DNA of 64,000 bases from Pseudomonas sp. PH1b (GTDB lineage Bacteria > Pseudomonadota > Gammaproteobacteria > Pseudomonadales > Pseudomonadaceae): positions 310,001 through 374,000 of the forward strand of contig NZ_AYMU01000001.1 in NCBI RefSeq assembly GCF_000633395.1, given 5' to 3'. The notes under the pieces were generated by a model. That model was not told the origin of the DNA. It made no database searches and saw only the letters and a program-made list of their open reading frames with translations. Both the position numbers and the translations under genes were made by a program. The first letter of the stretch is position 1. Every line of letters starts with the position of its first letter. This document shows positions 1-8,769 of this stretch, piece by piece.

Positions 1-480
1 GCTGCCTTTGCGCAGCAACTGGATGTCCCGGCCTTCGACGCTTTTGCCCACCGCCAGCAACTCGGTGCCGGCCTTGGTCAGGGCCTGGTCGATCAGCCAG
101 TCGTGGCGGCCGCGGCTGTAGGGCTCGAAGTAGGCGAACCAGGCGTGGGTCTGGGTGGCTTCCAGGTTGAAGCGCAGGGCGTCGCCTTCGAAGATGGTCG
201 GTACGCGAAACCAGTTCACATGGTCGTAGGAAGCAACGGCCTGATAGCCGGTCCAGGCCTTGTTGTAGGAGGACTGGCTGGCGTTGGTCAGGCGAAACCA
301 GTGTTCCTGGCCGACATGCAGGCCGCTGACCTTGAAGTGAAACCACTGGAAGTGCGGGCTCTGGCTATCCGGGCGGATCGCCAGCAGTGCCTGCAAGGGG
401 TTGCTGATGTCCAGTACGTCGATGTTGCCACTGTCGAAATCGGCGGAAATTTGAAAAGAGGTGTGATTGCCCACGGTCAT
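1..480 (-). CDS. M14-family zinc carboxypeptidase, N-terminal part (runs off the left edge)
   Basis: The first 160 residues of a leftward gene are visible, starting at the ATG whose complement is at 478-480 (MTVGNHTSFQ). The visible part is a beta-rich domain with motifs such as HFQWFHFKVSGLHVG and SYDHVNWFRVPT. This matches the N-terminal domain that precedes the catalytic domain in cytosolic-type M14 carboxypeptidases. The zinc-binding HxxE motif would lie beyond the window, so catalytic competence cannot be judged. No signal peptide is seen, so a cytoplasmic enzyme is likely. The prrF sRNA lies upstream and is transcribed in the same direction, but it ends in its own terminator, so the two should be separate units. 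Confidence 0.8.
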   Translation of the reverse strand, partial: MTVGNHTSFQISADFDSGNIDVLDISNPLQALLAIRPDSQSPHFQWFHFKVSGLHVGQEHWFRLTNASQSSYNKAWTGYQAVASYDHVNWFRVPTIFEGDALRFNLEATQTHAWFAYFEPYSRGRHDWLIDQALTKAGTELLAVGKSVEGRDIQLLRKGS

Positions 481-732
481 AATCGATTCCTTATCAGGAT
501 TGTTATGAGCGCTACTCTACACAGAAGGGGGGTAAAAGAAGGGGGGCGTCGTCCTTGACGCAGACGAAGCTTAGTGGCTATGCGATTGATTCTCAAGCGC
601 TACTTTTTGCTTTCCGAGGCTTTACGACGGGCGTTCTCTTGCAAAAGGACATTCTTTTGCTATCATCGCCGCCATTATTTTTAGCGGCACCTACAGTCTT
701 CATTAGCCTGAAGCCAAGCCAGAAAAACTGGC

Positions 733-762
733 AAAAAAAAAGACCCGGCAAAAAGCCGGGTC
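733..762 (-). terminator. Rho-independent terminator of prrF
   Basis: Perfect 8-bp stem GACCCGGC (742-749) with GCCGGGTC (755-762) and a five-base loop. On the minus strand it is followed by an unbroken run of nine Ts (733-741). Confidence 0.95.
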
Positions 763-847
763 AAAAACCGTGATTAGCCTGATGAGGAGATAATCCAAAG
801 GTCCGACCTAAGGTCCTTTGGGCTATCGACTGATCTCGCGACCAGTT
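733..847 (-). ncRNA. prrF: PrrF iron-responsive small RNA
   Basis: The minus strand from 847 begins AACTGGTCGCGAGATCAG, continues through CTCCTCATCAGGCTAATCACG, and ends in a GACCCGGC/GCCGGGTC hairpin with a run of Ts. This agrees, from memory, with the conserved Pseudomonas PrrF RNAs, which are about 115 nt; this one is about 115 nt. PrrF RNAs are Hfq-dependent and, during iron starvation, pair with mRNAs for iron-containing proteins (sodB, acnB, sdh) to spare iron. A sigma70 promoter overlapped by a Fur box sits immediately upstream. The start (A at 847) is inferred from the -10 position. Whether this is the prrF1 or the prrF2 copy cannot be told here. Confidence 0.92.
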
Positions 848-850
848 GCT

Positions 851-882
851 TGCAATAATAATCATTATCATTTGCAAGTCAA
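851..882 (-). promoter_or_regulatory. prrF promoter with overlapping Fur box
   Basis: On the minus strand, -35 TTGACT (877-882), a 16-bp spacer and -10 TATTAT (855-860) place the start at about 847. Plus-strand 851-869 matches the 19-bp Fur consensus at 15 of 19 positions, covering the -10 and most of the spacer. Fe-Fur should therefore block polymerase binding. Confidence 0.88.
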
Positions 883-966
883 ATGTTTTTCCCCGCCTTT
901 TGGAAATTTTTTTTCCACTTCCGTTTTTTTCCGTCGTTGATTTCCCGCCCAGCCGTGTGCGGTGCT

Positions 967-1314
967 TCAACTCGCCTCATAACGCTGGCTTTCAAGGGAC
1001 CTGTCCACCAGGGCCTTGGCCATGTCGATCATGTGCACCACCGAAAACGCCAAGTCGCGATTGGCCCCCCGCAGGTTGTTCGCGGCGTCATAGGCGGTGG
1101 CCGCCGCACAGCGCAGCAGGTCGGAAGCATGAATCATGGCTTCCTCTCTGCTGAGGCTGCGCCTGATCTCGAAGAACTTCTCTTCCTTGTCTGATTCGGT
1201 AATGGCCGGCTTCAGGTAGTAGTCCATTGCGCGTCGGGCGGCTTGGCTGTCTTTGAGCGCGCTTAATGTGGTTTCTGTATCGAGTTCCGGCACGTCCTTG
1301 CTGCTTGTGTTCAT
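967..1314 (-). CDS. DUF6124/DUF3077-family small protein
   Basis: 115 residues, soluble, no signal peptide. The C-terminal half (EEAMIHASDLLRCAAATAYD, then VVHMIDMAKALVD) is the conserved helical core of a Pseudomonas-restricted family annotated DUF6124 (formerly DUF3077), whose function is unknown. It is transcribed divergently from the PrtR-like repressor across a 131-bp gap that holds repeated CGTATTGT half-sites, so it may be a target of that repressor. The start ATG at 1314 follows a purine-rich stretch (GGAAAG on the + strand at about 1339, CTTTCC on the minus strand) but has no clear Shine-Dalgarno sequence. Confidence 0.8.
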   Translation of the reverse strand: MNTSSKDVPELDTETTLSALKDSQAARRAMDYYLKPAITESDKEEKFFEIRRSLSREEAMIHASDLLRCAAATAYDAANNLRGANRDLAFSVVHMIDMAKALVDRSLESQRYEAS

Positions 1315-1354
1315 GGAGTGTTCTGCCCTGTCGGAGAAAGGAAAGAGGGGTGGA

Positions 1355-1438
1355 ACAATATTAATACGTATTGTAATTGTGACGAGATTTCAAATACTAC
1401 AAGTTGTGTGTTGAGGGCGGAAATACACAACGTATTGT
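1355..1438. promoter_or_regulatory. Putative repressor operators in divergent promoter region
   Basis: The octamer CGTATTGT occurs twice in direct orientation, at 1367-1374 and 1431-1438. Each copy faces an inverted partner: ACAATA at 1355-1360 for the first and ACAA at 1427-1430 for the second. The first copy is centred on the perfect palindrome AATACGTATT (1363-1372). The second ends 7 bp before the start codon of the PrtR-like gene. The placement suggests autoregulation plus control of the divergent DUF6124 gene. The link to that protein is inference. Confidence 0.5.
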
Positions 1439-1445
1439 TCGGCCC

Positions 1446-2111
1446 ATGGACAAATGGATCGAGTTGGTCAAAGCCAACATGAAAGGCCGCAAGGTCACAC
1501 AGGAAAAGCTCGCCGAGCGTCTGGGCATGTCTCAAGGTGGTATCGGTCACTGGTTGAGCAAGCGTCGCCAACCGAAGATCGAAGACATGAACCGCGTGCT
1601 GGAAGAGATCGGCATGGGCTTTCTCGAAGTGGCTCTGGTGGTCCGCGAGAAACCGCTGGTCGGTGACGACGGCGAGCCTCTGGCAGACGGGCCTGCGTTG
1701 CTCAACAAGTACAACCCGTACTTCCGTTACCCGGTAAGCGATTGGCGTATGGCCGGCGAAGTTCGCGAAGACGGCCAGCCGGTCTACGTGCCGGAGCGCT
1801 ACGAGCTTTCCGACTATCAGGCTCGGGGCGCGGCATTCTGGCTGGTGGTGGTTGGCGACGCGATGATCGCGCCCAGCGGTTTGAGCATCGGCCAGGACAT
1901 GCTGATCCTGGTGGATCCGGCGATTGCCGCCGAACCCGGTAAGTTGGTGGTCGTACAGTGTCCCGGCAGTGACGAGGCGATCTTCCGCAAGTTGGTGCAA
2001 GAGGGCGGTTTGCGTTACTTGATTCCGCTCAATCCTACCTATCCGAAGATGCTCTACAGCGACGAGTGCCGGATTATTGGTGTAGTCGTACAAGCAACTG
2101 CGAAATTTTAA
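1446..2111 (+). CDS. PrtR/LexA-like HTH repressor with S24 domain, catalytic Ser replaced by Ala
   Basis: 221 residues. N-terminal XRE helix-turn-helix (about residues 15-45, including LAERLGMSQGGIGHWL) followed by a peptidase S24 domain as in PrtR, lambda CI and LexA. These repressors cleave themselves at an Ala-Gly bond when RecA is activated. The Ala-Gly site is present (A103-G104 in RMAG) and so is the catalytic Lys (K182 in FRKL). The usual GDSM motif, however, reads GDAM: the nucleophile position, residue 139, is GCG at 1860-1862, one base from TCG. If real, the protein should not self-cleave. ATG 1446 is chosen because homologues begin MDK. An in-frame TTG at 1404 would add 14 residues. 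No good ribosome site is seen. Confidence 0.85.
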   Translation: MDKWIELVKANMKGRKVTQEKLAERLGMSQGGIGHWLSKRRQPKIEDMNRVLEEIGMGFLEVALVVREKPLVGDDGEPLADGPALLNKYNPYFRYPVSDWRMAGEVREDGQPVYVPERYELSDYQARGAAFWLVVVGDAMIAPSGLSIGQDMLILVDPAIAAEPGKLVVVQCPGSDEAIFRKLVQEGGLRYLIPLNPTYPKMLYSDECRIIGVVVQATAKF

Positions 2112-2245
2112 CTAACTGCCACGCTCTTTCTTACAACCTATGTAGGAAAGGCGGCAGATTGAACCAATGCAGCAATCCCCCTTCTGTCGATGCATGGCGC
2201 AGGTTTTATGCCTGTGTCCCTGCTCCTTTTTATCAGGCCGAATGC

Positions 2246-2962
2246 ATGTTCATTGACATTGAGGAGCCACGCCTGAGCGTCCAGCACCTGCTTGGCTCGA
2301 TGCTTACGCTGCCCGCCGGTCGAATCAATCAGCGAGATGACCGGAAAAAAAGCCAATGGAACAGTGAAGTCGCGGGATTCCAGCTCTGTCGGTTTCCCAC
2401 CACCCAGGCGCTCTACCTTGAGGTGATGCACGCATCGCCTGCGTGCTTTGAGCACCAGGACGCCCCGGTGGAATGCGTTTCCTGGTTTGATGCGGTGGTG
2501 TTCTGCAATCGTTTATCCAGCCTGTTGGGTCTTGAGCCGGTGTACGACATTCGGTGGGCTGACGAGGCTGTGCACTGGGATCGGCAGCGTTGCGGATTTC
2601 GACTGCCAACCGATGCCGAGTGGGAGTACGCCTGCCGTGCCGGGGACGGTCCTGTGCAATACGGTGACTTGGACCAGATTGCCTGGTATGCGCAGAATGC
2701 CGGCGAGCGCACTCATCCAGTGGGGCTGAAGGCGCCCAATGGTTTTGGCTTGCACGACATGCTGGGGAACGTCTGGGAATGGTGCTGGGATCAATATGAT
2801 CCGCAGGTTTACGGCAGCTATCGAGTTTTTCGCGGGGGAGGCTGGAGTGATCAGAGTCGCGGTTGCCTGGCCTCCAACCGCCGCCGCAGTCATCCGACTT
2901 TCCGTATCGAAGACCTGGGTTTCCGATTGGCACGATCATTGGTGCGGCCAACGCTGGCTTAG
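2246..2962 (+). CDS. Formylglycine-generating-enzyme (SUMF1) domain protein
   Basis: 238 residues from ATG 2246; an in-frame TTG at 2159, preceded by AGGAAAGG, would give 267. The C-lectin-like SUMF1/FGE fold is recognised by PVECVSWFDAVVFCNRLS, RLPTDAEWEYACRAG, NGFGLHDMLGNVWEWC and FRGGGWSD, ending in LGFRLAR. Family members either oxidise sulfatase Cys/Ser to formylglycine or modify other substrates. The canonical C-terminal Cys pair is not intact: only one Cys (in RGCLASNRR) lies in that segment. Sulfatase activation is therefore doubtful and no sulfatase gene is nearby. It follows the repressor by 134 bp on the same strand and may be co-transcribed. No signal peptide is evident from the ATG start. 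Confidence 0.8.
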   Translation: MFIDIEEPRLSVQHLLGSMLTLPAGRINQRDDRKKSQWNSEVAGFQLCRFPTTQALYLEVMHASPACFEHQDAPVECVSWFDAVVFCNRLSSLLGLEPVYDIRWADEAVHWDRQRCGFRLPTDAEWEYACRAGDGPVQYGDLDQIAWYAQNAGERTHPVGLKAPNGFGLHDMLGNVWEWCWDQYDPQVYGSYRVFRGGGWSDQSRGCLASNRRRSHPTFRIEDLGFRLARSLVRPTLA

Positions 2963-2996
2963 CTGGACTTGCTCTTGAAACCACTGTGGCAGAGCA

Positions 2997-3037
2997 CTCT
3001 CCGGGCCCGAAAAGGGCCGGAGAGGGCATCTGTTTTT
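2997..3037 (+). terminator. Terminator after the SUMF1-domain gene
   Basis: Stem CTCTCCGG(G)CCC with GGGCCGGAGAG (2997-3024, one bulge) and an AAAA-type loop, followed at 3031-3037 by TGTTTTT on the plus strand. On the minus strand the same hairpin may serve liuD, but no T-run follows there. Confidence 0.7.
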
Positions 3038-3044
3038 CCAGTGT

Positions 3045-4991
3045 TTATTCCAACTCCACCAATGCACTGCCTTCGCTGACCATCTCGCCTTCCTGGCAAT
3101 ACAGCGCCTTGATGATCCCCGCCTGGGGCGCACGAATGCTGTGCTCCATCTTCATCGCCTCCAGCACCACCAGTTGCGCGCCGGCCTCGACACTTTGCCC
3201 CGGGCTGACCAATACCCGGACGATGCTGCCATTCATCGGCGCAGTCAGGCCGCCTTGCTGGCTGTGGCTGGCTGCCGCTGCGGTAATCGGGTCATGGGCG
3301 GTGATGCCATGGGTGTCGCCCTGCCAGTGCAGATACAGGGTATCGCCACGACGAATGGCCCGATGCTCGCGGCGCAGCCCCTGCTGCTCTATCCGTAGGT
3401 GTTCACCTTGCAGATCAAAGGCCGTTGTCCGGGCGCCGAGGCTGATGGCCTGGTCCTGGCCGGCGCAGCTCAGGTGCAGGCTGATCTGGGCCGGCAGGCC
3501 GTTGCGCCAGCCGTTGACGGCAGACCAGGGTGAATCGGGATCATCGCTGCGGGTCCGTTGCGGCTGGCTCTGATTGAAGGCGTGGGCGGCTGCCTGCCAG
3601 AAATCAGTGCCAAGCTCGCTCGCGGCTGGCAGCAACTGCTCCTGATAGCGAGGAATGAAGCCGGTATCCAGTTGCGCCTCGGCAAATGCCGGATGGGCAA
3701 TGATGCGCCGCAGGAAGGCCAGGTTGGTCTTCAGGCCACCGATGACAAATTCATCGAGCATGCTCAGCAGGCGCAGGCGTGCCTGCTCGCGATCTTCGCC
3801 CCAGGCAATCAGCTTGCCCAGCATCGGGTCGTAGAAGGGCGAAACGCTATCGCCTTCCTCGACGCCGCTGTCCACGCGCCGACCCGGGCCGGCGGCGGAT
3901 TCGCGATAGAGCTCCAGGTGCCCGGTGGCCGGTAGAAAATCGTTGGCCGGGTCTTCGGCGTACAGGCGCACCTCGATCGCATGCCCGCGCAGCGGCACCT
4001 GCTCCTGGCTGATGGGCAGGGCTTCGCCGCGGGCCACGCGGATCTGCCAGGCCACCAGGTCCAGGCCGGTGATGGCCTCGGTGACCGGGTGCTCTACCTG
4101 CAACCGGGTGTTCATCTCCATAAAGAAGAATTCGCCGCGGGCATCGAGGAGAAACTCGACGGTGCCGGCGCCCACGTAGCCGATGGCCTGGGCCGCGCGT
4201 ACCGCAGCTTCGCCCATGGCCTTGCGCAACTCGGGGCTCAGGCCCGGGGCCGGGGCTTCCTCGACCACCTTCTGGTGGCGGCGCTGGATCGAGCAGTCGC
4301 GTTCGTTGAGGTACAGGCAATTGCCGTGCTGGTCGGCAAACACCTGGATCTCCACATGACGCGGCTTGAGCAGGTATTTCTCCACCAGCATCCGCGAGTC
4401 GCCGAAGGACGATTGGGCTTCACGCTGGGCAGACGCCAGGGCCTCGGCCAGTTGGCTGACCTCTTCGACCACCTTCATGCCCTTGCCACCACCGCCGGCA
4501 GTGGCCTTGAGCAGCACCGGGTAGCCGATGCGCTCGGCAGCATTGCGGAAGGTTTCCAGGTCCTGGGCTTCGCCGTGATAGCCCGGCACCAGGGGGACCC
4601 CGGCGGTTTCCATCAGCGCCTTGGCGGCCGACTTGCTGCCCATGGCGTCGATGGCCGAGGCGGGAGGGCCAAGGAAAATCAGCCCGGCGGCTTCGATAGC
4701 CCGGGCAAAACCGGCGTTCTCCGAGAGAAACCCATAACCGGGGTGGATGGCTTGGGCGCCGCTGGCTTGGGCGGCGGCAATCAGCTTGTCGATCTGCAGG
4801 TAGCTGTCGGCAGCCTTGCTGCCGCCCAGGTCCACGCGAATATCCGCTTCCCGGCTGTGCCGGGCGTCGCGGTCAGTGGCGCTGTGCACGGCCACGGTGG
4901 TCAGCCCCAGGGCCTTGGCGGTACGCATGACGCGGCAGGCGATCTCGCCGCGGTTGGCCACCAGCAGGGTGTCTAGAACGGGCGCGCTCAT
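3045..4991 (-). CDS. liuD: Methylcrotonyl-CoA carboxylase biotin-containing (alpha) subunit
   Basis: 648 residues, normal for the family. Biotin carboxylase N-terminal domain (VANRGEIACRVMRTAKALG), ATP-grasp domain with the Gly-rich loop KATAGGGGKGMKVV, biotin carboxylase C-terminal domain, and a C-terminal biotinyl domain with EAMKMEH, biotinylated at K614. With LiuB it carboxylates 3-methylcrotonyl-CoA to 3-methylglutaconyl-CoA in leucine/isovalerate degradation. Its ATG overlaps the liuC stop by one base (TGATG), so translation is probably coupled. It is the last gene of the leftward liuABCD operon. Assignment to methylcrotonyl-CoA rather than geranyl-CoA rests on its liu neighbours. Confidence 0.93.
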   Translation of the reverse strand: MSAPVLDTLLVANRGEIACRVMRTAKALGLTTVAVHSATDRDARHSREADIRVDLGGSKAADSYLQIDKLIAAAQASGAQAIHPGYGFLSENAGFARAIEAAGLIFLGPPASAIDAMGSKSAAKALMETAGVPLVPGYHGEAQDLETFRNAAERIGYPVLLKATAGGGGKGMKVVEEVSQLAEALASAQREAQSSFGDSRMLVEKYLLKPRHVEIQVFADQHGNCLYLNERDCSIQRRHQKVVEEAPAPGLSPELRKAMGEAAVRAAQAIGYVGAGTVEFLLDARGEFFFMEMNTRLQVEHPVTEAITGLDLVAWQIRVARGEALPISQEQVPLRGHAIEVRLYAEDPANDFLPATGHLELYRESAAGPGRRVDSGVEEGDSVSPFYDPMLGKLIAWGEDREQARLRLLSMLDEFVIGGLKTNLAFLRRIIAHPAFAEAQLDTGFIPRYQEQLLPAASELGTDFWQAAAHAFNQSQPQRTRSDDPDSPWSAVNGWRNGLPAQISLHLSCAGQDQAISLGARTTAFDLQGEHLRIEQQGLRREHRAIRRGDTLYLHWQGDTHGITAHDPITAAAASHSQQGGLTAPMNGSIVRVLVSPGQSVEAGAQLVVLEAMKMEHSIRAPQAGIIKALYCQEGEMVSEGSALVELE

Positions 4992-5806
4992 CAGCGGGAC
5001 TCCTTGGTCGTGGTCTCGGTCTGCCAGCTGGGCGGACGTTTTTCCAGAAAGGCCCGCAGGCCTTCCTGACCTTCGGCACTGACACGAATCCGCGCAATGG
5101 CATTTTCGCAGTAACGGCGCAGGGCAGTGGTCAGTGCGCCATTGCCCACTTCCCGCAGCAGGTCCTTGCTGGCGCGCATGGCCTGGGGGCTGTTGAGCAG
5201 CAGGTTGTCGACCCAGTGGGTCACCTGCTGCTCCAGTTCGGCGGCCGGATAGCTCTCCGCCAACAGGCCGATTTCCCGGGCACGCTGGCCGCCGAAGCGC
5301 TCGGCGGTCAGGGCATAGCGGCGGGCCGCACGCTCGCCGATGGCCTGCACCACGAATGGGCTGATGACTGCCGGGGCCAGGCCGATGCGCACTTCCGACA
5401 GGCAGAATTGTGCGTCATCGGCGGCTATCGCCATGTCGCAACAACTGATCAGGCCCAGGGCGCCACCGAACGCTGCGCCCTGGACCACCGCCAGGGTCGG
5501 GATCTTCAGCTTCGCCAGGTTGTACATCAGCTCCGCCAGTTCCCGGGCGTCGTCGAGGTTGGTGTGATAGTCGAGTTCGGCCGATTGCTGCATCCAGGCC
5601 AGGTCGGCGCCGGCGCTGAAATGCTTGCCGCGGCCGCGCAACAGCAGGAAGCGCAGGCTGGGGTCGCCTTGGACCTGATCCAGGGCCAGGATCAGTTCAC
5701 GGATCATTTCGGCGTTGAACGCATTGTTCTTGGCTTCGCGGCTGAGCCACAGGGTGGCAAAACCACGAGGGTCACGCAGCAGTTCCAGGGTATTGAAGTC
5801 GCTCAT
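4991..5806 (-). CDS. liuC: 3-methylglutaconyl-CoA hydratase
   Basis: 271 residues, enoyl-CoA hydratase (crotonase) fold. The oxyanion-hole segments are visible: RGRGKHFSAGADLAWM and VQGAAFGGALGLISCCDMAIA, followed by FCLSEVRIGLAPAVISPFV. It hydrates 3-methylglutaconyl-CoA to HMG-CoA, the substrate of LiuE. It lies 17 bp after liuB and runs directly into liuD, between the two carboxylase subunits as in other Pseudomonas liu operons. The substrate is inferred from this context, since crotonases are hard to tell apart by sequence alone. Confidence 0.92.
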   Translation of the reverse strand: MSDFNTLELLRDPRGFATLWLSREAKNNAFNAEMIRELILALDQVQGDPSLRFLLLRGRGKHFSAGADLAWMQQSAELDYHTNLDDARELAELMYNLAKLKIPTLAVVQGAAFGGALGLISCCDMAIAADDAQFCLSEVRIGLAPAVISPFVVQAIGERAARRYALTAERFGGQRAREIGLLAESYPAAELEQQVTHWVDNLLLNSPQAMRASKDLLREVGNGALTTALRRYCENAIARIRVSAEGQEGLRAFLEKRPPSWQTETTTKESR

Positions 5807-5823
5807 GTTCTTCTCGCGCAGGA

Positions 5824-7428
5824 TTACATGCGGAACACGCCGAAGCGGCTCTGTTCGATGGGGGCGTTGAGGGCCGCGGACAGCGCAAGGGCCAGTACAT
5901 CACGGGTTTGCGCCGGGTCGATGACGCCGTCGTCCCACAGCCGGGCGCTGGAGTAGTAGGGGTGGCCCTGGCATTCGTACTGGTCGAGGATCGGCTGCTT
6001 GATCTGCGCTTCCTGGGCGGCGTCGAAGCTTTGCCCGCCGCGTTCGGCCTGTTCGCGCTTGACCTGCACCAGCACCCCGGCGGCCTGCTCGGCCCCCATC
6101 ACACCGATGCGCGCGTTGGGCCACATCCACAGGAAGCGCGGGTCATAGGCACGGCCACACATGCCGTAGTTACCGGCACCGAAACTGCCGCCGATGATCA
6201 CCGTGAACTTCGGCACCTGGGCGCAGGCCACTGCCGTCACCAGCTTGGCGCCGTGCTTGGCGATGCCGCCGGCTTCATATTTCTGGCCGACCATGAAGCC
6301 GGTGATGTTCTGCAGAAACACCAGGGGAATCCCGCGCTGGCAGGCCAGTTCGATGAAGTGCGCGCCTTTCTGCGCGGCTTCGGCGAAGAGGATGCCGTTG
6401 TTGGCGAGGATGGCGACGGGATAGCCGTGCAAATGGGCGAAGCCGCAGACCAGGGTGGTGCCGAACAGGGCCTTGAACTCATCGAAGACCGAGCCATCCA
6501 CCAGCCGGGCGATGACTTCGCGAACGTCGAAAGGCTGCTTGGGATCGGCTGGAACCACGCCATACAGCTCATCCCGAGGGTACAGCGGGGCAATCGGGGT
6601 GCGGCTCTGCAACTGGCCCTGCTTGTGCCAGTTGAGGTTGGCGACACTGCGCCGGGCCAGCGCCAGGGCGTGTTCGTCGTTGTCGGCGTAGTGATCGGCG
6701 ACTCCGGAGATCTTGCAGTGCACGTCGGCGCCGCCGAGGTCTTCGGCACTCACCACTTCACCGGTGGCGGCTTTCACCAGCGGCGGGCCGGCGAGGAAGA
6801 TGGTGGCCTGTTCACGGACCATGATTGCTTCGTCGGCCATGGCCGGCACGTAGGCACCGCCAGCGGTGCAGGAACCCATGACTACGGCGATCTGCGGGAT
6901 GCCCTGGGCGCTCATGTTGGCCTGGTTGAAGAAGATCCGCCCGAAGTGCTCGCGATCGGGAAACACTTCATCCTGGCGCGGCAGGTTGGCGCCGCCGGAG
7001 TCCACCAGGTAGATGCAGGGCAGGCGGTTCTGCTGGGCGATGGTCTGCGCCCGCAGGTGCTTTTTCACGGTCAGCGGGTAGTAGGAGCCGCCTTTCACCG
7101 TGGCGTCATTGGCCACGATCATGCACTCGATGCCTTCTACCCGACCGATGCCGGCAATGACCCCGGCGGCAGGTACATCCTCGCCGTACACCGCATGGGC
7201 GGCCAGGGGGCTGATTTCAAGAAACGGCGAGCCCGCATCGAGCAGGCGGTTGATGCGCTCGCGCGGCAGCAGCTTGCCCCGGGAGGTGTGGCGTTCCTGG
7301 GCCTTGGCGCCGCCACCCTGCTGGACCTGGGCGAGCAGGGTGTGCAGGGCGTCGACCTGGGCCAGCATGCTGGCGGCGTTCTGCGCGAATTCCGGCGATC
7401 TTGGGTTTAACTGAGACTTCAGAATCAT
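5824..7428 (-). CDS. liuB: Methylcrotonyl-CoA carboxylase carboxyltransferase (beta) subunit
   Basis: 535 residues from ATG 7428 (MILKSQLN), preceded by a GGGAG ribosome site; the frame is open 30 bases further upstream without such a site. Acetyl-CoA carboxyltransferase fold in two halves, with [19 protein letters not shown] and [16 protein letters not shown] in the N-terminal half, and [10 protein letters not shown] and [20 protein letters not shown] in the C-terminal half. It transfers the carboxyl group from LiuD biotin to 3-methylcrotonyl-CoA. It is separated from liuA by 106 bp of repeat-rich spacer and followed closely by liuC. Confidence 0.94.
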   Translation of the reverse strand: MILKSQLNPRSPEFAQNAASMLAQVDALHTLLAQVQQGGGAKAQERHTSRGKLLPRERINRLLDAGSPFLEISPLAAHAVYGEDVPAAGVIAGIGRVEGIECMIVANDATVKGGSYYPLTVKKHLRAQTIAQQNRLPCIYLVDSGGANLPRQDEVFPDREHFGRIFFNQANMSAQGIPQIAVVMGSCTAGGAYVPAMADEAIMVREQATIFLAGPPLVKAATGEVVSAEDLGGADVHCKISGVADHYADNDEHALALARRSVANLNWHKQGQLQSRTPIAPLYPRDELYGVVPADPKQPFDVREVIARLVDGSVFDEFKALFGTTLVCGFAHLHGYPVAILANNGILFAEAAQKGAHFIELACQRGIPLVFLQNITGFMVGQKYEAGGIAKHGAKLVTAVACAQVPKFTVIIGGSFGAGNYGMCGRAYDPRFLWMWPNARIGVMGAEQAAGVLVQVKREQAERGGQSFDAAQEAQIKQPILDQYECQGHPYYSSARLWDDGVIDPAQTRDVLALALSAALNAPIEQSRFGVFRM

Positions 7429-7436
7429 TGGGGCTC

Positions 7437-7534
7437 CCAGCGCAGCTCGAAGCGACAAGCTTCAAGCTGCAAGAGTAAATCGGCGTTACGGCAGCTATGG
7501 CTTGCCGCTTGTAGCTCGCAACTTGCGGCTGCTC
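7437..7534. repeat. Imperfect inverted repeat, REP-like, between liuA and liuB
   Basis: The liuA-liuB spacer is filled by an imperfect inverted repeat made of AAGCGACAAGCTTCAAGCTGC on one side and CTTGCCGCTTGTAGC/AACTTGCGGCTGC on the other. Such AGCTTGCAGCTTG-rich elements recur between genes in fluorescent pseudomonads (general knowledge). In mRNA it could fold and adjust the liuA:liuBCD ratio. Confidence 0.55.
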
Positions 7535-8698
7535 TTACTTGGTCTCGTTGAAGAGTTCGCGACCGATCAGCATGCGGCGGATTTCGCTGGTGCCGGCGCC
7601 GATCTCGTAGAGCTTGGCGTCACGCAGTAGGCGGCCTGCGGGGAATTCGTTGATGTAGCCGTTGCCCCCCAGAATCTGGATGGCGTCGAGGGCCATCTGG
7701 GTGGCGCGTTCGGCGCTGTAGAGAATGACCCCGGCGGCGTCCTTGCGGGTGGTCTCGCCACGCTCGCAGGCCTGGGCCACGGCGTACAGATAGGCACGGC
7801 TGGCGTTGAGCTGGGTGTACATGTCGGCGACCTTGCCCTGGATCAGCTGGAACTCGCCAATGCTCTGGCCGAACTGCTTGCGATCGTGGATATAGGGCAC
7901 GATCAGGTCCATGCAGGCCTGCATGATCCCGGTAGGGCCGCCGGAGAGCACCACGCGCTCGTAGTCCAGGCCGCTCATCAGTACCTTGACCCCGCCATTG
8001 AGTACGCCAAGGATGTTTTCTTGCGGTACTTCAACGTCGTCGAAGAACAGCTCGCAGGTGTTCGAACCGCGCATGCCCAGCTTGTCGAACTTGTTGCTGC
8101 GGCTGAAGCCTTTCCAGTCGCGCTCGACAATGAACGCGGTGATGCCGTGGGGGCCCTTTTCCAGGTCGGTCTTGGCGTAGATCACGTAGGTGTTGGCGTC
8201 GGGACCGTTGGTGATCCAGGTCTTGCTGCCGTTGAGCACATAATGGTCGCCACGCTTGTCGGCGCGCAGCTTCATCGACACCACGTCGGAGCCGGCATTG
8301 GGCTCGCTCATGGCCAGGGCGCCGATATGCTCGCCGCTGATCAGTTTGGGCAGGTACTGGCTCTTCTGGTCATGGGTACCGTTGCGATTGATCTGGTTCA
8401 CGCAGAGGTTAGAGTGGGCACCGTAGGACAGGGCCACCGAGGCCGAGCCGCGGCTGATCTCCTCCATGGCCACCACATGGGCCAGGTAGCCCAGGCCGGC
8501 GCCGCCGTACTCCTCGGGGACAGTGATGCCCAGGAGGCCCATGTCACCGAACTTGCGCCACATATCGGCAGGGAACAGGTTGTCGACATCGATCTGCGCG
8601 GCCCGCGGTGCCAGCTCTGCCTTGACGAAGGCCTGGACCTGATGGCGCAGCATGTCGATGGTTTCACCGAGGGCGAAGTTCAGGGTCGGGTAACTCAT
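7535..8698 (-). CDS. liuA: Isovaleryl-CoA dehydrogenase
   Basis: 387 residues with the three-part acyl-CoA dehydrogenase architecture: helical N-terminus, FAD-binding middle domain ([23 protein letters not shown]), helical C-terminus ending [20 protein letters not shown]. The catalytic Glu is at E247 in [15 protein letters not shown], the position typical of isovaleryl-CoA rather than short- or medium-chain enzymes. It oxidises isovaleryl-CoA to 3-methylcrotonyl-CoA and passes electrons to ETF. It is the first gene of the leftward liu operon and is preceded by two LiuR-type palindromes. Confidence 0.94.
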   Translation of the reverse strand: MSYPTLNFALGETIDMLRHQVQAFVKAELAPRAAQIDVDNLFPADMWRKFGDMGLLGITVPEEYGGAGLGYLAHVVAMEEISRGSASVALSYGAHSNLCVNQINRNGTHDQKSQYLPKLISGEHIGALAMSEPNAGSDVVSMKLRADKRGDHYVLNGSKTWITNGPDANTYVIYAKTDLEKGPHGITAFIVERDWKGFSRSNKFDKLGMRGSNTCELFFDDVEVPQENILGVLNGGVKVLMSGLDYERVVLSGGPTGIMQACMDLIVPYIHDRKQFGQSIGEFQLIQGKVADMYTQLNASRAYLYAVAQACERGETTRKDAAGVILYSAERATQMALDAIQILGGNGYINEFPAGRLLRDAKLYEIGAGTSEIRRMLIGRELFNETK

Positions 8699-8769
8699 GG
8701 CGGGGCACCTTCAAACTTGTTTTTATTGAGGGAATCTTGCGGGGAGCGCGGCGCTGCCTGGCTCTCACC

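Noticed and set aside
103..773. Plus-strand frames across the M14 gene start and prrF
   Set aside because: Antisense to the M14 gene and to the sRNA, with no coding signal.
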